Positions 16,743-27,539 are shown, numbered from the stretch's first letter. The stretch: DNA of 59,684 bases from an uncultured bacterium (GCA_905339405.1 CAJPGC010000012.1:1-59684), one strand, 5' to 3'. A program made the numbers and translations. The notes: generated by a model from the letters alone, not told the origin.

Positions 16743-16785
16743 TGTCAAGGCACTCTCGTTCGGGTCCGCTGAGAGGGCCTTGACA
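16743..16785. repeat. inverted repeat in the uspA leader
   Basis: TGTCAAGGC (16743-16751) and GCCTTGACA (16777-16785) are perfect complements, with CTCTC/GAGAG extending the stem. There is no T run on either side, so it is not an obvious terminator. It lies about 120-165 bases before uspA and could be an operator or an RNA hairpin in the leader. Confidence 0.5.
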
Positions 16786-16831
16786 GCGCAAGATTATTTT
16801 GTTTCTGGTTCGCGAGCGTTTTGTTGGCCGC

Positions 16832-16874
16832 AAAAAAAAAGGCCAACGAAGCCGCTTGCGCGTCTTCGTTGGCC
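16832..16874 (-). terminator. orphan minus-strand terminator
   Basis: Perfect 11-bp stem (16841-16851 with 16864-16874, sequence GGCCAACGAAG) followed on the minus strand by T9. No minus-strand coding gene lies upstream of it for about 800 bases, so it implies a noncoding transcript reading leftward. Confidence 0.85.
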
Positions 16875-17146
16875 TACTCTCCCGGGTGAATGCCCGGGCG
16901 CGTCCGTCCGCTAAGAATTTTTAAAGCTTCAACCCTGGACTGCCTGGAACGCGCTGACGCGTCCGAAATAGGCGGTGCGGGGCTGAAAATCCGCTTCCCT
17001 CTCTTTTACGCCCGAAGATTTGTTGATTGTCTTAATAAAAATGCAATATTTGTACCAGGCATTGTGGAATTCAGTAGATAAGGGTTAACTACCTATTATA
17101 AAAGGTAATTTCAGAAATGGCTTTCAGGATATATTAATGTGTGACT

Positions 17147-17267
17147 GTTACCAAAAGGTTACGCCATCATGAGGGCGAGATGGGGAATGAGGGCGTATAT
17201 ACCTGAAAAACAGGCTATTTTCTTATAGCGTTACCTTTAAGTAACAGGCCTGGTATGAATCGTTACT
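17147..17267. promoter_or_regulatory. phased GTTAC half-sites
   Basis: GTTAC at 17147 and 17158 form a direct repeat with an 11-base period. GTTAC at 17230 and GTAAC at 17241 form an inverted pair with the same period. Another GTTAC is at 17262. One-helical-turn spacing is typical of sites for OmpR/PhoP-type regulators. The regulator is unknown. Confidence 0.4.
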
Positions 17268-17545
17268 TCTGCGGGAAAGGGGAACAGGCGCTCTCTGTCC
17301 GCATATTCCCGGACCGGTGACGGCTGTCACTGCCCTTTATGACGCCTTGAAGTAAACTGCGTTCAGGTTTTGGGCGAAAGCCAAAGACCTTGACAAGCGG
17401 GGAAGGCCTGTGCTAAGGAATACACTCCAAAAAAGAACCTCCATTCAGTCCATTCCTTCACCATGGGCAGGTTCTTTCAAGTTCCTCCGCCTCCTGCCGA
17501 AATAAGGAGGTCGAAGGATATCGCCCCGCCCGCTACCGTATACAA

Positions 17546-17613
17546 GCGCGCCGGGTTTCAGGCTCACCAAAAAAGCCGGTCCTTTGACCGGCGGCAACGG
17601 CGCCAAGGCGCGC
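17546..17613 (+). ncRNA. structured leader element upstream of the M23 peptidase
   Basis: GCGCGCC (17546-17552) pairs with GGCGCGC (17607-17613). This encloses a perfect 7-bp hairpin GCCGGTC/GACCGGC (17575-17592) and unpaired CAAAAAA and GGCAAC segments. The arrangement resembles a riboswitch-like closed multiloop, but I could not match it to a known class. The element ends about 70 bases before the TTG start. Confidence 0.35.
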
Positions 17614-17681
17614 GGATGCTCAACCGGTTCCATCGAACTGATAATCAAGCAAGGTTAATCCTAAGGAAGGGAGGTCCGAAG

Positions 17682-18605
17682 TTGGATAAGAGATTTCTCA
17701 CTCTGTTCGTCCTGACCAACGACGCCTCGAAGACCAGGCAGTTCAGGCTCCCCTTCAGGTCGCTGAAGATAGCCGGCGCCGTCTCGGGTCTTTTCGCGCT
17801 CGTTTTTGCTTTCGTCCTGTTCGATTACGCGAGGCTAAAGAGCGTAGACATGGAGTACGGCTCTCTGAAGCTGGCTGGCTCCGAGCAGAGGCTCACTATG
17901 CAGGCCTTTGCCTCGCGCATAAAAGAGCTCGAGGGGCAGCTCGCTAAGCTGAGCCTCTTTGACAAGAAGATAAGGATAATCGCCAACATCGAAAAAGACC
18001 CCATGCCCGCGGGGCACTCCGACCAGCAGCTTCTCGGCATGGGAGGCGATTCGGTAGTGGAAGAGGAGCTGTTCACGAAGCCCGGGGCCAGGGTCGGCGA
18101 GCTCGTCGACAAGATGCGCTCCGACCTCATGAACCTCGAGCACATGGCGAGCACTCAGGAAGAGAGCTTCACCGAGCTCAAGGACTATCTCTCCAAGCGC
18201 TCCGTAAAGCTCGCCTCCACGCCGTCGATACTCCCGGCGAAGGGGTGGGTTACTTCCAACTACGGCAGCAGGGTCTCCCCGTTCACCGGGGAACCCCAGC
18301 ACCATACGGGAATCGACATAGCCAACCGCATAGGCACCCCGGTCGCCGCGTCGGCTGACGGCATCGTAGTGCAGGCCGGAAAGAACTCGTCACTCGGCAA
18401 GTTCGTTTCCATCTCCCACGGCTACGGCATAAAGACCACCTACGGACACCTCTCCGAAGTCATGGTCAAGCCCGGGCAGAAGGTCAAGAGGGGCTCCCAG
18501 GTAGGGCAGATGGGCAACACTGGAAGGTCTACCGGCCCGCACCTCCATTACGCTGTTTCCGTGAACGGGCTGAACGTCAACCCGGAAAAGTATATAGTCG
18601 ATTGA
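17682..18605 (+). CDS. M23-family peptidoglycan endopeptidase, membrane-anchored
   Basis: A 307-residue envelope protein. It has one N-terminal membrane span (about residues 28-48, AGAVSGLFALVFAFVLFDY) and a coiled-coil stretch (about 55-90). A C-terminal LytM/M23 domain has HHTGIDIANRIGTPV and GPHLHYAV, giving the zinc ligands H, D, H of the HxxxD and HxH motifs. The frame runs open to 17463, but TTG 17682 has AAGGGAGGT at 17667-17675 and begins LDKRFLTLFVLTND, a normal cytoplasmic tail. It could be an active lysostaphin-like enzyme, since the metal ligands are intact. A terminator separates it from secA. Confidence 0.88.
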   Translation: MDKRFLTLFVLTNDASKTRQFRLPFRSLKIAGAVSGLFALVFAFVLFDYARLKSVDMEYGSLKLAGSEQRLTMQAFASRIKELEGQLAKLSLFDKKIRIIANIEKDPMPAGHSDQQLLGMGGDSVVEEELFTKPGARVGELVDKMRSDLMNLEHMASTQEESFTELKDYLSKRSVKLASTPSILPAKGWVTSNYGSRVSPFTGEPQHHTGIDIANRIGTPVAASADGIVVQAGKNSSLGKFVSISHGYGIKTTYGHLSEVMVKPGQKVKRGSQVGQMGNTGRSTGPHLHYAVSVNGLNVNPEKYIVD

Positions 18606-18633
18606 GGGCCCAGGACGAGGCCGCGACGCTATT

Positions 18634-18672
18634 AAGCCCTGCCGGGGAGCGCTTCCCCGCGGGGCTTTTTTA
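18634..18672 (+). terminator. terminator after the M23 peptidase
   Basis: GC-rich stem AAGCCCTGCCGGGGA with TCCCCGCGGGGCTT (small bulge) followed by a T6 run. Confidence 0.8.
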
Positions 18673-18835
18673 TTGGCTGCGGCCCCAGGTTACAAATGCC
18701 ATGAAAAAAGCTCTTATCGTTATGGAAATGTCAATATCTTTATGTTATCATAACAGTTTACGGAACCATTTGTCCGGCTCGCACATGAGAGCCCGGAACC
18801 CCATGAAAGGACAGCTTTTTTCATAGCGCTAAAAA

Positions 18836-21556
18836 ATGTTCAATAATCTTTTAAAGAAGGTTTTCGGCTCCAAGAACGACCGCGAGGTGAAGCGGATAAC
18901 TCCGGTCGTCGAGAGAATAAACGCGCTCGAGCCGCAGATGAAGGCCATAAGCGACGATGGCTTCCGTGAGCTTACCGCCAGGTTCAGAGAAGAGCTCGCT
19001 TCCGGCAAGACACTCGACGACCTCCTGCCAGAGGCTTTCGCCGCAGTCAGGGAAGTGGCCTGGAGGCGCCTGAAGATGCGCCACTTCGACGTCCAGCTCA
19101 TAGGCGGCTTCGTCCTCCACGAGGGCAAGATATCGGAGATGAAAACGGGCGAGGGAAAAACGCTCGTCGCGACCCTCCCCATGTACCTGAACGCGCTCCC
19201 GGGCAAGGGCGCGCACCTCGTCACGGTGAACGACTACCTCGCGAAGAGGGACTCCCACTGGATGGGAGCGGTCTATCACGCGCTCGGCCTTACCGTCAGC
19301 GTCATACAGCACGAGGCGAGCTACCTTTATGACCCCACGTACACCGAGGGCCCCGGAAGCTTCATCCATTTCCGCCCCATATCCAGGAAAGAGGCCTATA
19401 ACGCCGACATAACCTACGGCACCAACAACGAGTACGGCTTCGATTACTTGCGCGACAACATGAAGTTCACCCTCGAGGAGTACGTCCAGAGGGACCACCA
19501 CTACGCCATCGTCGACGAGGTCGACTCCATCCTCATCGACGAGGCCAGGACGCCGCTCATCATATCCGGCCCGACCGACGACTCCACCGACAAGTATTAT
19601 GTCATAGACAGGATAATGCCAGGGCTCAAGAAAGAGGAGCACTACACCGTCGACGAGAAGGCCAAGCAGGTCCTCCTCACCGAAGACGGCATGAACAAGG
19701 TAGAAGAGCTCCTCGGCATCGACAACCTCTACGACCCGGCCCACCTGGAGACGTTGCACCACGTCAACCAGGCCCTTTACGCCCATGTCTTGAAGCACAG
19801 GGACGTTGACTACGTCGTGAAGGACGGCCAAGTCATCATCGTCGACGAGTTCACCGGAAGACTCATGGCAGGCCGTCGCTGGTCTGACGGGCTCCATCAG
19901 GCCGTCGAGGCCAAGGAGAAGGTCAAGATAGAGAACGAGAACCAGACCCTTGCGACCATTACATTCCAGAACTACTTCAGGATGTACGAAAAGCTCGCCG
20001 GCATGACCGGGACCGCCGACACTGAGGCTTCCGAGTTTCATTCCATCTACGGTCTCGACGTCGTCATCATCCCGACGAACAGGGGGCTGGCAAGAAAGGA
20101 CAACACCGACCTCGTCTACAAGACCAAGAAAGAGAAGTTCAAGGCGGTCATAAAGGACATAGAAGAGTCGTACAGGACCGGACGCCCCGTGCTCGTGGGC
20201 ACCATATCCATCGACGACTCGGAAAAGCTCGCCAAGATGCTCGCAACGCACAAGATACCCCACACGGTCTTGAACGCCAAGCAGCACGAGAGGGAGGCCG
20301 AGATAGTCGCGCAGGCCGGAAGGCTCCGCGCGGTGACCATATCGACCAACATGGCAGGCAGGGGAACGGACATATTGCTCGGCGGCAACCCCGAGTACCT
20401 CGCGGCCGCCCGCGCCGGAAAGGACGACTCGACCGAAAGCTACCACGAGGCCGTCGAGAAGGCCCGCGCGCTGTGCGAGGAGGAAAAGCAGAAGGTCCTT
20501 GCGCTCGGCGGCCTGTACATACTCGGCACCGAGAGGCACGAGTCCAGGCGTATAGACAACCAGCTCCGCGGACGCGCAGGCCGTCAGGGAGACCCGGGAG
20601 CTTCCCGCTTCTACCTTTCTCTCGAGGACGACCTCCTGCGCATATTCGGCTCCGAGAGGATAGCCTCCATAATGGAGAGGATAGGCCTCGAGGAGGACAT
20701 GCCCATCGAGCACGGCCTCGTTTCAAAGGCCATAGAGAACGCGCAGAAAAAGGTCGAGGGGCACAACTTCGAGATAAGAAAACACCTCCTCGAGTACGAC
20801 GACGTCATGAACCAGCAGAGGGAAGTCGTCTACGGCTACAGGAAGCAGATATTGAGCCAGTCCGGACTTCGCGAGATGGTAAAGGAGTTCTCCCAGGAGG
20901 TCTCCCGCGATCTGGCGGCAGGCCACGCCGAGGAGAAATCCCACCCCGAGGACTGGGACTTCAAATCGATAAACGACGCGTCCCTCATCCAGTTCGGCGT
21001 GGGCTTTACTGCCTCTGATGCGCAGGGCGCTTCAGTTTCCACGCGCGACGAGCTTGGAGACGCGATAGCTTCCAGGGCCTGGAAGTCATATGACGAAAAG
21101 GTCGCCGAGGTAGGCGACGGGCCTTTCGCGCAGTTCGAGAAGGTCATAATGCTCCACACGCTCGACACCCTCTGGAAGGACCACCTCCTTTCAATGGACC
21201 ACCTGAAGGGCGGCATCGGACTTCGCGGCTATGGGCAGAAGAACCCCCTCCAGGAGTACAAGAAAGAGGGCTTCGACATGTTCGTCGAGATGATAGCGAG
21301 GCTCAAGAGCGAGGTTTGCGAAAGGCTCTTCAAGGTGCAGATAAAGAGGGAGGAAGAGTCCGCCGCCCCGCCGCCGCAGCCAAAGACGCACGTGAGGCCA
21401 CAGAAGGTGACCTATTCGCGCGGCGAGGAGCCCGAGGAAGAGGCAAAGGAGCAGCCCGTGACGCGCTTCGGTGACAAGGTCGGCAGGAACGACCCGTGTC
21501 CTTGCGGAAGCGGCCTCAAGTACAAGAGGTGCTGCGCCGAAAAGAGCGCGAGATGA
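18836..21556 (+). CDS. secA: preprotein translocase ATPase SecA
   Basis: Motor of the Sec export pathway, 906 residues. Walker A is [11 protein letters not shown] near residue 100. The DEAD-type motif is [16 protein letters not shown]. The second motor domain has [16 protein letters not shown] and [13 protein letters not shown]. The tail carries the zinc-binding [13 protein letters not shown], which also binds SecB in family members. No Shine-Dalgarno is close to the ATG; the nearest purine run is about 25 bases away. The leader holds a small palindrome GTTATCATAAC near 18743. argJ follows 21 bases downstream. Confidence 0.97.
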   Translation: MFNNLLKKVFGSKNDREVKRITPVVERINALEPQMKAISDDGFRELTARFREELASGKTLDDLLPEAFAAVREVAWRRLKMRHFDVQLIGGFVLHEGKISEMKTGEGKTLVATLPMYLNALPGKGAHLVTVNDYLAKRDSHWMGAVYHALGLTVSVIQHEASYLYDPTYTEGPGSFIHFRPISRKEAYNADITYGTNNEYGFDYLRDNMKFTLEEYVQRDHHYAIVDEVDSILIDEARTPLIISGPTDDSTDKYYVIDRIMPGLKKEEHYTVDEKAKQVLLTEDGMNKVEELLGIDNLYDPAHLETLHHVNQALYAHVLKHRDVDYVVKDGQVIIVDEFTGRLMAGRRWSDGLHQAVEAKEKVKIENENQTLATITFQNYFRMYEKLAGMTGTADTEASEFHSIYGLDVVIIPTNRGLARKDNTDLVYKTKKEKFKAVIKDIEESYRTGRPVLVGTISIDDSEKLAKMLATHKIPHTVLNAKQHEREAEIVAQAGRLRAVTISTNMAGRGTDILLGGNPEYLAAARAGKDDSTESYHEAVEKARALCEEEKQKVLALGGLYILGTERHESRRIDNQLRGRAGRQGDPGASRFYLSLEDDLLRIFGSERIASIMERIGLEEDMPIEHGLVSKAIENAQKKVEGHNFEIRKHLLEYDDVMNQQREVVYGYRKQILSQSGLREMVKEFSQEVSRDLAAGHAEEKSHPEDWDFKSINDASLIQFGVGFTASDAQGASVSTRDELGDAIASRAWKSYDEKVAEVGDGPFAQFEKVIMLHTLDTLWKDHLLSMDHLKGGIGLRGYGQKNPLQEYKKEGFDMFVEMIARLKSEVCERLFKVQIKREEESAAPPPQPKTHVRPQKVTYSRGEEPEEEAKEQPVTRFGDKVGRNDPCPCGSGLKYKRCCAEKSAR

Positions 21557-21577
21557 CACGGGGGGCTGAAAACACAA

Positions 21578-22792
21578 ATGGCGCCAGATAAATCGAAGCC
21601 CGGAAGGCTGCCCGCCCTGAGGGTCACTGGCTTTAGGGCCGCGGGAGTGGCCGCCGGAATAAAGAAGAACGGCAAAAAAGACCTCGCTCTCATAATAAGC
21701 GACAAACCGGCGCAGGTGGCCGGTCTTTTCACCACCAACAGCGTCAAGGCGGCCCCGGTGCTTCTTGACATGAAGCGCGTCAAAAAAGGGGTCTCGAGCG
21801 GCCTCATAGTCAACAGCGGCAACGCCAACGCCTGCACGGGCGTTGACGGTGCGAAAAAAGCCGAGAAGATGACCGGGCTCGTGGAAAAGGCCCTCGGCCT
21901 CAAGAAGGGGTCTGTCCTGGTCTGCTCCACCGGAGTAATCGGCGTGCCCCTTCCCATCGAGAAGGTCGCCTCCGGCGTCCCGAGCGCGGTAAAGGCCCTG
22001 GGCTATGACGGCATCCCGGCGGCAGGCGAGGCCATGATGACCACCGACGCCTTCCAGAAGGCAGGCGAGCGCAGGGCGAAGATCGGCGGCCGCGAGGTCG
22101 TAATAGCGGGCCTGTGCAAGGGCGCGGGGATGATATGCCCCAACATGGCGACCATGCTCGCCTTCTTCATGACCGACGCCGGCATCAAGTCCGCGTTGCT
22201 CGCCGAGGCTTTGAGGAAAGCCGTGGACGCCTCCTTCAACAGCATAATCGTGGACAACGACACCTCGACCAACGACACAGTCCTGGCCTTTGCCAACGGC
22301 ATGAGCGGTGCCCCCGAGATAAAGGCGGGCACGAAGGAATTCAGGGATTTCACGGCCCTCCTTACCTCCCTTTGCGTGGAGCTCGCGCAGATGATAGTGA
22401 GGGACGGCGAAGGGGCTACCCGCCTCGTCGAGATAGAGGTAAAGGGCGCGGCCAGCGCTGATGACGCCAGGAGAGCAGCGCGCACCGTGGCCGAGTCGTT
22501 TCTCTGCAAGACCGCCTTCTTCGGCGGCGACCCGAACTGGGGGCGCGTGATGGCCGCAATCGGAAGGGCCGGGATACGCATGAAAGAAGAGCGCGTCACA
22601 ATAGAATTCAACGGCGTAAGGGTCGTTGAAAAGGGCCTGGATACCGGCAAGGAGAAGGAGGCCGCGAGGGCTATGAAGCAGGACACGCTCGCCGTCTCAG
22701 TCGACCTTAAGACCGGCAGGAGCGCCGAGCGGGTCTGGACCTCAGACCTCACCTACGAGTACGTCAAGATAAACTCCGCCTATAGGACCTGA
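21578..22792 (+). CDS. argJ: glutamate N-acetyltransferase / ornithine acetyltransferase
   Basis: Moves the acetyl group from N-acetylornithine to glutamate, giving the cyclic arginine pathway. The 404-residue protein self-cleaves before the nucleophilic Thr, seen here in GAGMICPNMATMLAF. Other motifs are SGNANACTG and DPNWGRVMAAIGRAG, plus the C-terminal SDLTYEYVKINSAYRT. With argD, argF, argG and the GNAT argA in the same window, most of the pathway is present; argB, argC and argH are not seen. It lies right after secA and just before a HEPN gene. Confidence 0.95.
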   Translation: MAPDKSKPGRLPALRVTGFRAAGVAAGIKKNGKKDLALIISDKPAQVAGLFTTNSVKAAPVLLDMKRVKKGVSSGLIVNSGNANACTGVDGAKKAEKMTGLVEKALGLKKGSVLVCSTGVIGVPLPIEKVASGVPSAVKALGYDGIPAAGEAMMTTDAFQKAGERRAKIGGREVVIAGLCKGAGMICPNMATMLAFFMTDAGIKSALLAEALRKAVDASFNSIIVDNDTSTNDTVLAFANGMSGAPEIKAGTKEFRDFTALLTSLCVELAQMIVRDGEGATRLVEIEVKGAASADDARRAARTVAESFLCKTAFFGGDPNWGRVMAAIGRAGIRMKEERVTIEFNGVRVVEKGLDTGKEKEAARAMKQDTLAVSVDLKTGRSAERVWTSDLTYEYVKINSAYRT

Positions 22793-22804
22793 CAAGGAGG
22801 CGCA

Positions 22805-23227
22805 ATGGACATTTTCTGGAAAGAGGCAGAAAGATGGCTCAGGCAGGCCGAGTACGACCTCAAGGCTTCGGAATGGTGCCAGCAGGGCGGGTTCTTCGCT
22901 CCGGCGGCCTTCTGGGCCCAGCAGTCTGCCGCAAAGTCGCTGAGGGCCTTCCTGTTCCTGAACAAGGAGGACGCCAGGGAGACCCGTTCAGTCGTAGACC
23001 TTCTGGACAGGGCGCTCGTTTACGAGGAAGGGTTCAAGGGCTTTGTCGCTTCGTCCAGAAGGCTCGACATCTACTATAAGACCTCACGCTTTCCTGACGC
23101 GCTTCCCGGCGGCGTCCCCGCCGAGGTGATTTCCGACAAGGACGCGGTCGAGGCCATAAGGCAGGCCGCCGACATACTCGACGCAATCGAGAAGAGGAGG
23201 AAGGGTTATCTTCCCGAGACCCTTTAG
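22805..23227 (+). CDS. HEPN-domain protein, active-site His not seen
   Basis: A 140-residue all-helical protein of the HEPN fold, with WLRQAEYDLKASEWC and FWAQQSAAKSLRAFL as the hallmark first helices. HEPN ribonucleases use an RxxxxH motif. Here the matching region reads ARETRSVVDLL, with Val where His is expected, so nuclease activity is doubtful. AAGGAGG precedes the ATG at good spacing. The usual minimal nucleotidyltransferase (MntA-type) partner is not adjacent. It may be a nucleotide- or RNA-binding remnant or a partner of a distant gene. Confidence 0.75.
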   Translation: MDIFWKEAERWLRQAEYDLKASEWCQQGGFFAPAAFWAQQSAAKSLRAFLFLNKEDARETRSVVDLLDRALVYEEGFKGFVASSRRLDIYYKTSRFPDALPGGVPAEVISDKDAVEAIRQAADILDAIEKRRKGYLPETL

Positions 23228-23296
23228 CGAAGGGCCGCAACGGCGCTCCCGCCGTGTGTCCAGGGCTCTTCACGGGCCTCATACCCCAGCAGTCTG

Positions 23297-24076
23297 ATGC
23301 CGGATAATCTCATACTCATCCTGCCTTTCATCTTCGGGGCCGTAGTCGGGAGCTTCCTGAACGTCTGCATTTACAGGATACCGCTCGGCAAGTCCATCGT
23401 GACCCCTCCTTCGAGCTGTCCCAACTGCGGGACGGCCGTCCCTTTTTATTTGAACGTCCCGATTCTGAGCTACCTTGTCCTGGCCGGGAAGTGCTCGTCG
23501 TGCAAGGTCCCTTTTTCCGCGAGGTACCCTGCGGTCGAAGCCCTTACGGGCCTCATGGCCGTATTCACCTTCATGAAGTTCGGCCCTTCCGTCGACGCAT
23601 TCATCTATTTCGCCTTCATCAGCGCCCTCATAGTAATAACCTTCATAGACTTCGACCTCCAGATAATTCCCGACGTGATAAGCCTGCCGGGGATAGCGCT
23701 GGGTTTCGCGGCCTCTTTCGTTCTTTCCGATTTGCCGGTGCTTGATTCCGCCATAGGGCTCATAGCGGGCGGAGGCACTCTCTACCTCATTGCCGCAGGA
23801 TACCAGCGCGTGACCGGACACGAGGGCATGGGTGGCGGGGACATAAAGCTCCTTGCGATGATAGGGGCTTTCCTCGGCTGGAAGGGGGTCCTCCTTACGC
23901 TTCTTCTCAGTTCCTTCACCGGGGCCATATTGGGCGCGGTCCTCATGTACGCGTTCGGCAAGGGCGGCCGCCACGCTATACCTTATGGCCCTTTCCTTGC
24001 CATCGGGGCAGTCTTCCATCTTTTCTACGGGGAAAGGCTCATAAGCTGGTACATAATGAGGGCGTCCGGACTCTGA
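23297..24076 (+). CDS. pilD: prepilin peptidase / N-methyltransferase
   Basis: Inner-membrane aspartic protease that cleaves and N-methylates type IV prepilins, 259 residues with about seven or eight spans. The N-terminal domain has GSFLNVCIYRIP and two CxxC pairs (SCPNCG and KCSSCK), which mark the methyltransferase part. The catalytic aspartates sit in TFIDFDLQIIPD and GGGDIKLLAMIG. Its substrates are very likely the four prepilin-like proteins encoded downstream. The stop lies two bases before the sensor-kinase gene, so they form one unit. Confidence 0.95.
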   Translation: MPDNLILILPFIFGAVVGSFLNVCIYRIPLGKSIVTPPSSCPNCGTAVPFYLNVPILSYLVLAGKCSSCKVPFSARYPAVEALTGLMAVFTFMKFGPSVDAFIYFAFISALIVITFIDFDLQIIPDVISLPGIALGFAASFVLSDLPVLDSAIGLIAGGGTLYLIAAGYQRVTGHEGMGGGDIKLLAMIGAFLGWKGVLLTLLLSSFTGAILGAVLMYAFGKGGRHAIPYGPFLAIGAVFHLFYGERLISWYIMRASGL

Positions 24077-24077
24077 G

Positions 24078-25582
24078 ATGAAGCGAAAAGGCCAGGGCAT
24101 ACGTTTCCAGCTGACCGCAGGGATAGTCCTCATGACTATCGCCGGGATTGGGCTCGTCGGCCTCATGAGCATCAAGATAGCCGAGAGGAGCGCCCTTCAA
24201 TGGAAGCTCAGCCAGGCCGAGGGGATAGCCGGCTTCATGCGCGCTTCCATGCGCCTTTCTGACGGCGGCCAGGGCTGGGGCGGCAAGCTCGCCGCCTCTC
24301 TTGCTGACGAGGCCGGGATAGCCGACTTCAGGCTTACCGCGCCGGATGGCAGGCAGCTTGCTTCATCCGGGTCGATGCCGTCCGGGCCAGGGAAGCTCGT
24401 CTACTCCGGCAGCGTAGAGGCCTATATGTACGGGGGAAGTTTCCTTACAGGCATAGGCGAGTTCATGAGGGTTTCGGCGAACGTGCCCGGCGCTGGCAGG
24501 TTCGAGTTCATCTTGAGCCTCGCGGAAGTCAACGAGGACATGGCCGCCGTAAGAAAGCTCCTCGCGTTCTACGCCATCATCGACTCTATCGTCATCATCG
24601 GCTTCGGTGTCTACTTCCTCTCCCGCTCCATAGTCCAGCCGCTGAAGAAGCTCGAAGAGTCGGCGAAGAGGATAGCCGGAGGCAAACTCTACGACAGGGC
24701 CGACGTAGCCGTCGACAACGAGGTCGGCAGCCTTGCCTCCTCGTTCAACAGCATGGCTGAAAGGCTTGAGGACGAGATAAAGAGCCTGGAGAGGGTCAAC
24801 CTCGAGCTGACGACCGCGCAGGACGAGCTGCTGCGGAACTCGACCCTTGCCGCGGTCGGGAGGCTCGCCGCCGGGATAGCCCACGAGATAGGAAACCCGC
24901 TCGGCGCTCTCAACGGCTACATAGACATACTCTCGCGCGGAGGGCTAGACCCGGCCGAGGAAAAAGAGATTATCGGCCGCGCGGCGCGCGAATCCGACCG
25001 CATAGACTCCATCGTGAGGGACTTCCTCGAGGTCGCAAGACCCGCAAAAAAAGCCCTTTTTCCGGTGGACGTGAACTCGCTTTTGAGGGAGACCCTCGAA
25101 GGCCTCTCGGTCAGGGCCGATTTCGGCGGCGTGGCAACGGACCTGGCTTTCGGTCAGGGCATCCCTCATGTCATGGCCGAAGAGGGCAAATTAAGGCAGG
25201 TCTTCTCGAACATCTTCATAAACGCGGCGCAGGCGATGGAAGGCATGGAAAAAAAGACGATAACGGTTTCGACCGCCGCCGAGTCCAGGCCCGCAGCCGT
25301 GAAATCCGGCAGGAGAAGGGGGGATGCCCCCGCTGAAAGGCTCCCGGCCCCCAGGGAGTTCGTGCTCGTGTCCATCAAGGACACCGGGGCCGGAGTCCAG
25401 GCGGACGACTCCTCGAAGATATTCGACCCGTTCTTCACGACAAAAGAGGTCGGCAAGGGCACGGGGCTCGGTCTTTTCGTGTCGCAATCCATAATAAAGG
25501 CGTACGGCGGCGAGATAACTTTCAGGGGCGCGGACCCCGGCTCGGAGTTTACGATAGCTCTCCCGGCGGCTGAAGGAGGGGC

Positions 25583-25586
<4 letters not shown>
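24078..25586 (+). CDS. sensor histidine kinase, PilS-like, HAMP type
   Basis: A 502-residue membrane kinase. Spans lie at about residues 12-34 and 162-184, enclosing a periplasmic sensor of about 125 residues. A HAMP linker (about 186-240) and HisKA follow, with the phospho-accepting His269 in AAGIAHEIGNPLGALNGY. The HATPase has NIFINAAQAM and GTGLGLFVSQSII. The stop overlaps the regulator start (GTGA), so they are coupled. Classical PilS has six spans and a PAS domain; this one differs, so the name rests on position between pilD and the pilins. The signal is unknown. Confidence 0.85.
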
Positions 25587-26917
<1,331 letters not shown>

Positions 26918-26982
26918 AATAAATGCATAGTTTTATGACACCCCGCCTTTTTCAACTCTAATCAATTCAACAACTTAGCTTC

Positions 26983-26997
26983 TGGCACGGTACTTGC
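26983..26997 (+). promoter_or_regulatory. sigma-54 (-24/-12) promoter of the minor-pilin operon
   Basis: TGGCACGGTACTTGC matches the sigma-54 consensus TGGCAC-N5-TTGC at every fixed position. It lies 123 bases before pilV and directly after a gene for a sigma-54 activator. Transcription would start near 27010, leaving a leader of about 110 bases. Confidence 0.85.
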
Positions 26998-27119
26998 GAT
27001 GTAATCATTGCAGAGGCGCACCCATGCGTGTCTTTGCCTTTGCAAAGTGAGATTCTGAGCGGAATCTCTTGTGACCCTGGTCATTTAGTTTGAAAACAGG
27101 CGGGATTAAATTAAAAAAC

Positions 27120-27530
27120 ATGACGAACCTTAAGATCGGACAAAAAGGTTTCACCCTTCTCGAGCTCCTCGTGGCCATGTCTATTCTCACAGTGGGCCTC
27201 CTCGGGCTGGCCACCATGATGTCATCCGGGATAGGCTCCGACAGGTTCGCCCATGTGATAGCCGTCGAGGGCTCGGTGGGCTCTCTGGTCATGGAAGAGA
27301 TAACCTCGCGCGACGGAGACGACCCGATTTTCGACTCCACGGTCGCTGGCGTCACCTACGACCTCGACCCGGCTAGCGCGGCCACGACCAGGGTAGTGAA
27401 CAACAGGACCTATACGGCCACCTATTCCGTCACCCCGAACAACCCTGTGACCGGGGTAGCGACGGTTTCGGTCAGCATAACGAGCGGCGGCAGGACTATC
27501 ACGCTGAACGCGTTCAAGTCAACCATCTGA
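27120..27530 (+). CDS. pilV: type IV minor pilin, PilV-like
   Basis: A 136-residue prepilin. The ten-residue leader ends GQKG before FTLLELLVAMSILTVGLLGL, giving the PilD cleavage site, the Glu+5 (FTLLE) and the hydrophobic helix. The body carries a short PilV-type globular domain with repeated short beta strands. The frame is open to a TTG at 27090, but ATG 27120 gives a normal short leader. No strong ribosome site is visible. It is the first gene after the sigma-54 promoter. Confidence 0.88.
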   Translation: MTNLKIGQKGFTLLELLVAMSILTVGLLGLATMMSSGIGSDRFAHVIAVEGSVGSLVMEEITSRDGDDPIFDSTVAGVTYDLDPASAATTRVVNNRTYTATYSVTPNNPVTGVATVSVSITSGGRTITLNAFKSTI

Positions 27531-27539
27531 GGATATATT

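Larger units (their letters stand above)
16875..17681. other. gene-free interval, possible noncoding RNA and regulatory DNA
   Basis: About 800 bases with no believable coding frame. On the minus strand, next to the orphan terminator, is a second hairpin CCCGGGCATTCACCCGGG (16881-16898). The middle is AT-rich (17020-17240), unlike the GC-rich surroundings. It holds phased GTTAC motifs, a perfect TTGACA at 17390-17395 with a weak TAAGGA 18 bases on, and a folded leader before the M23 peptidase. No tRNA or rRNA was found in it. Confidence 0.5.

Noticed and set aside
16861-16990. Possible 5S rRNA on the minus strand (CCCGGGAGAGTAGG resembles the 3' part of 5S)
   Set aside because: The upstream 110 bases lack the conserved 5S loops and there is no closing helix I. 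Only a short chance match plus a terminator remains.
17546-17613. Assignment of the M23 leader to a c-di-GMP-I or c-di-AMP riboswitch
   Set aside because: The invariant GCAAA-type and other core bases of those classes were not found. Only the paired architecture is supported.
18851-20713. 620-codon open frame antisense to secA
   Set aside because: It lies wholly opposite secA, which is certain. Long antisense frames are expected in GC-rich codon patterns, and the product resembles no family.
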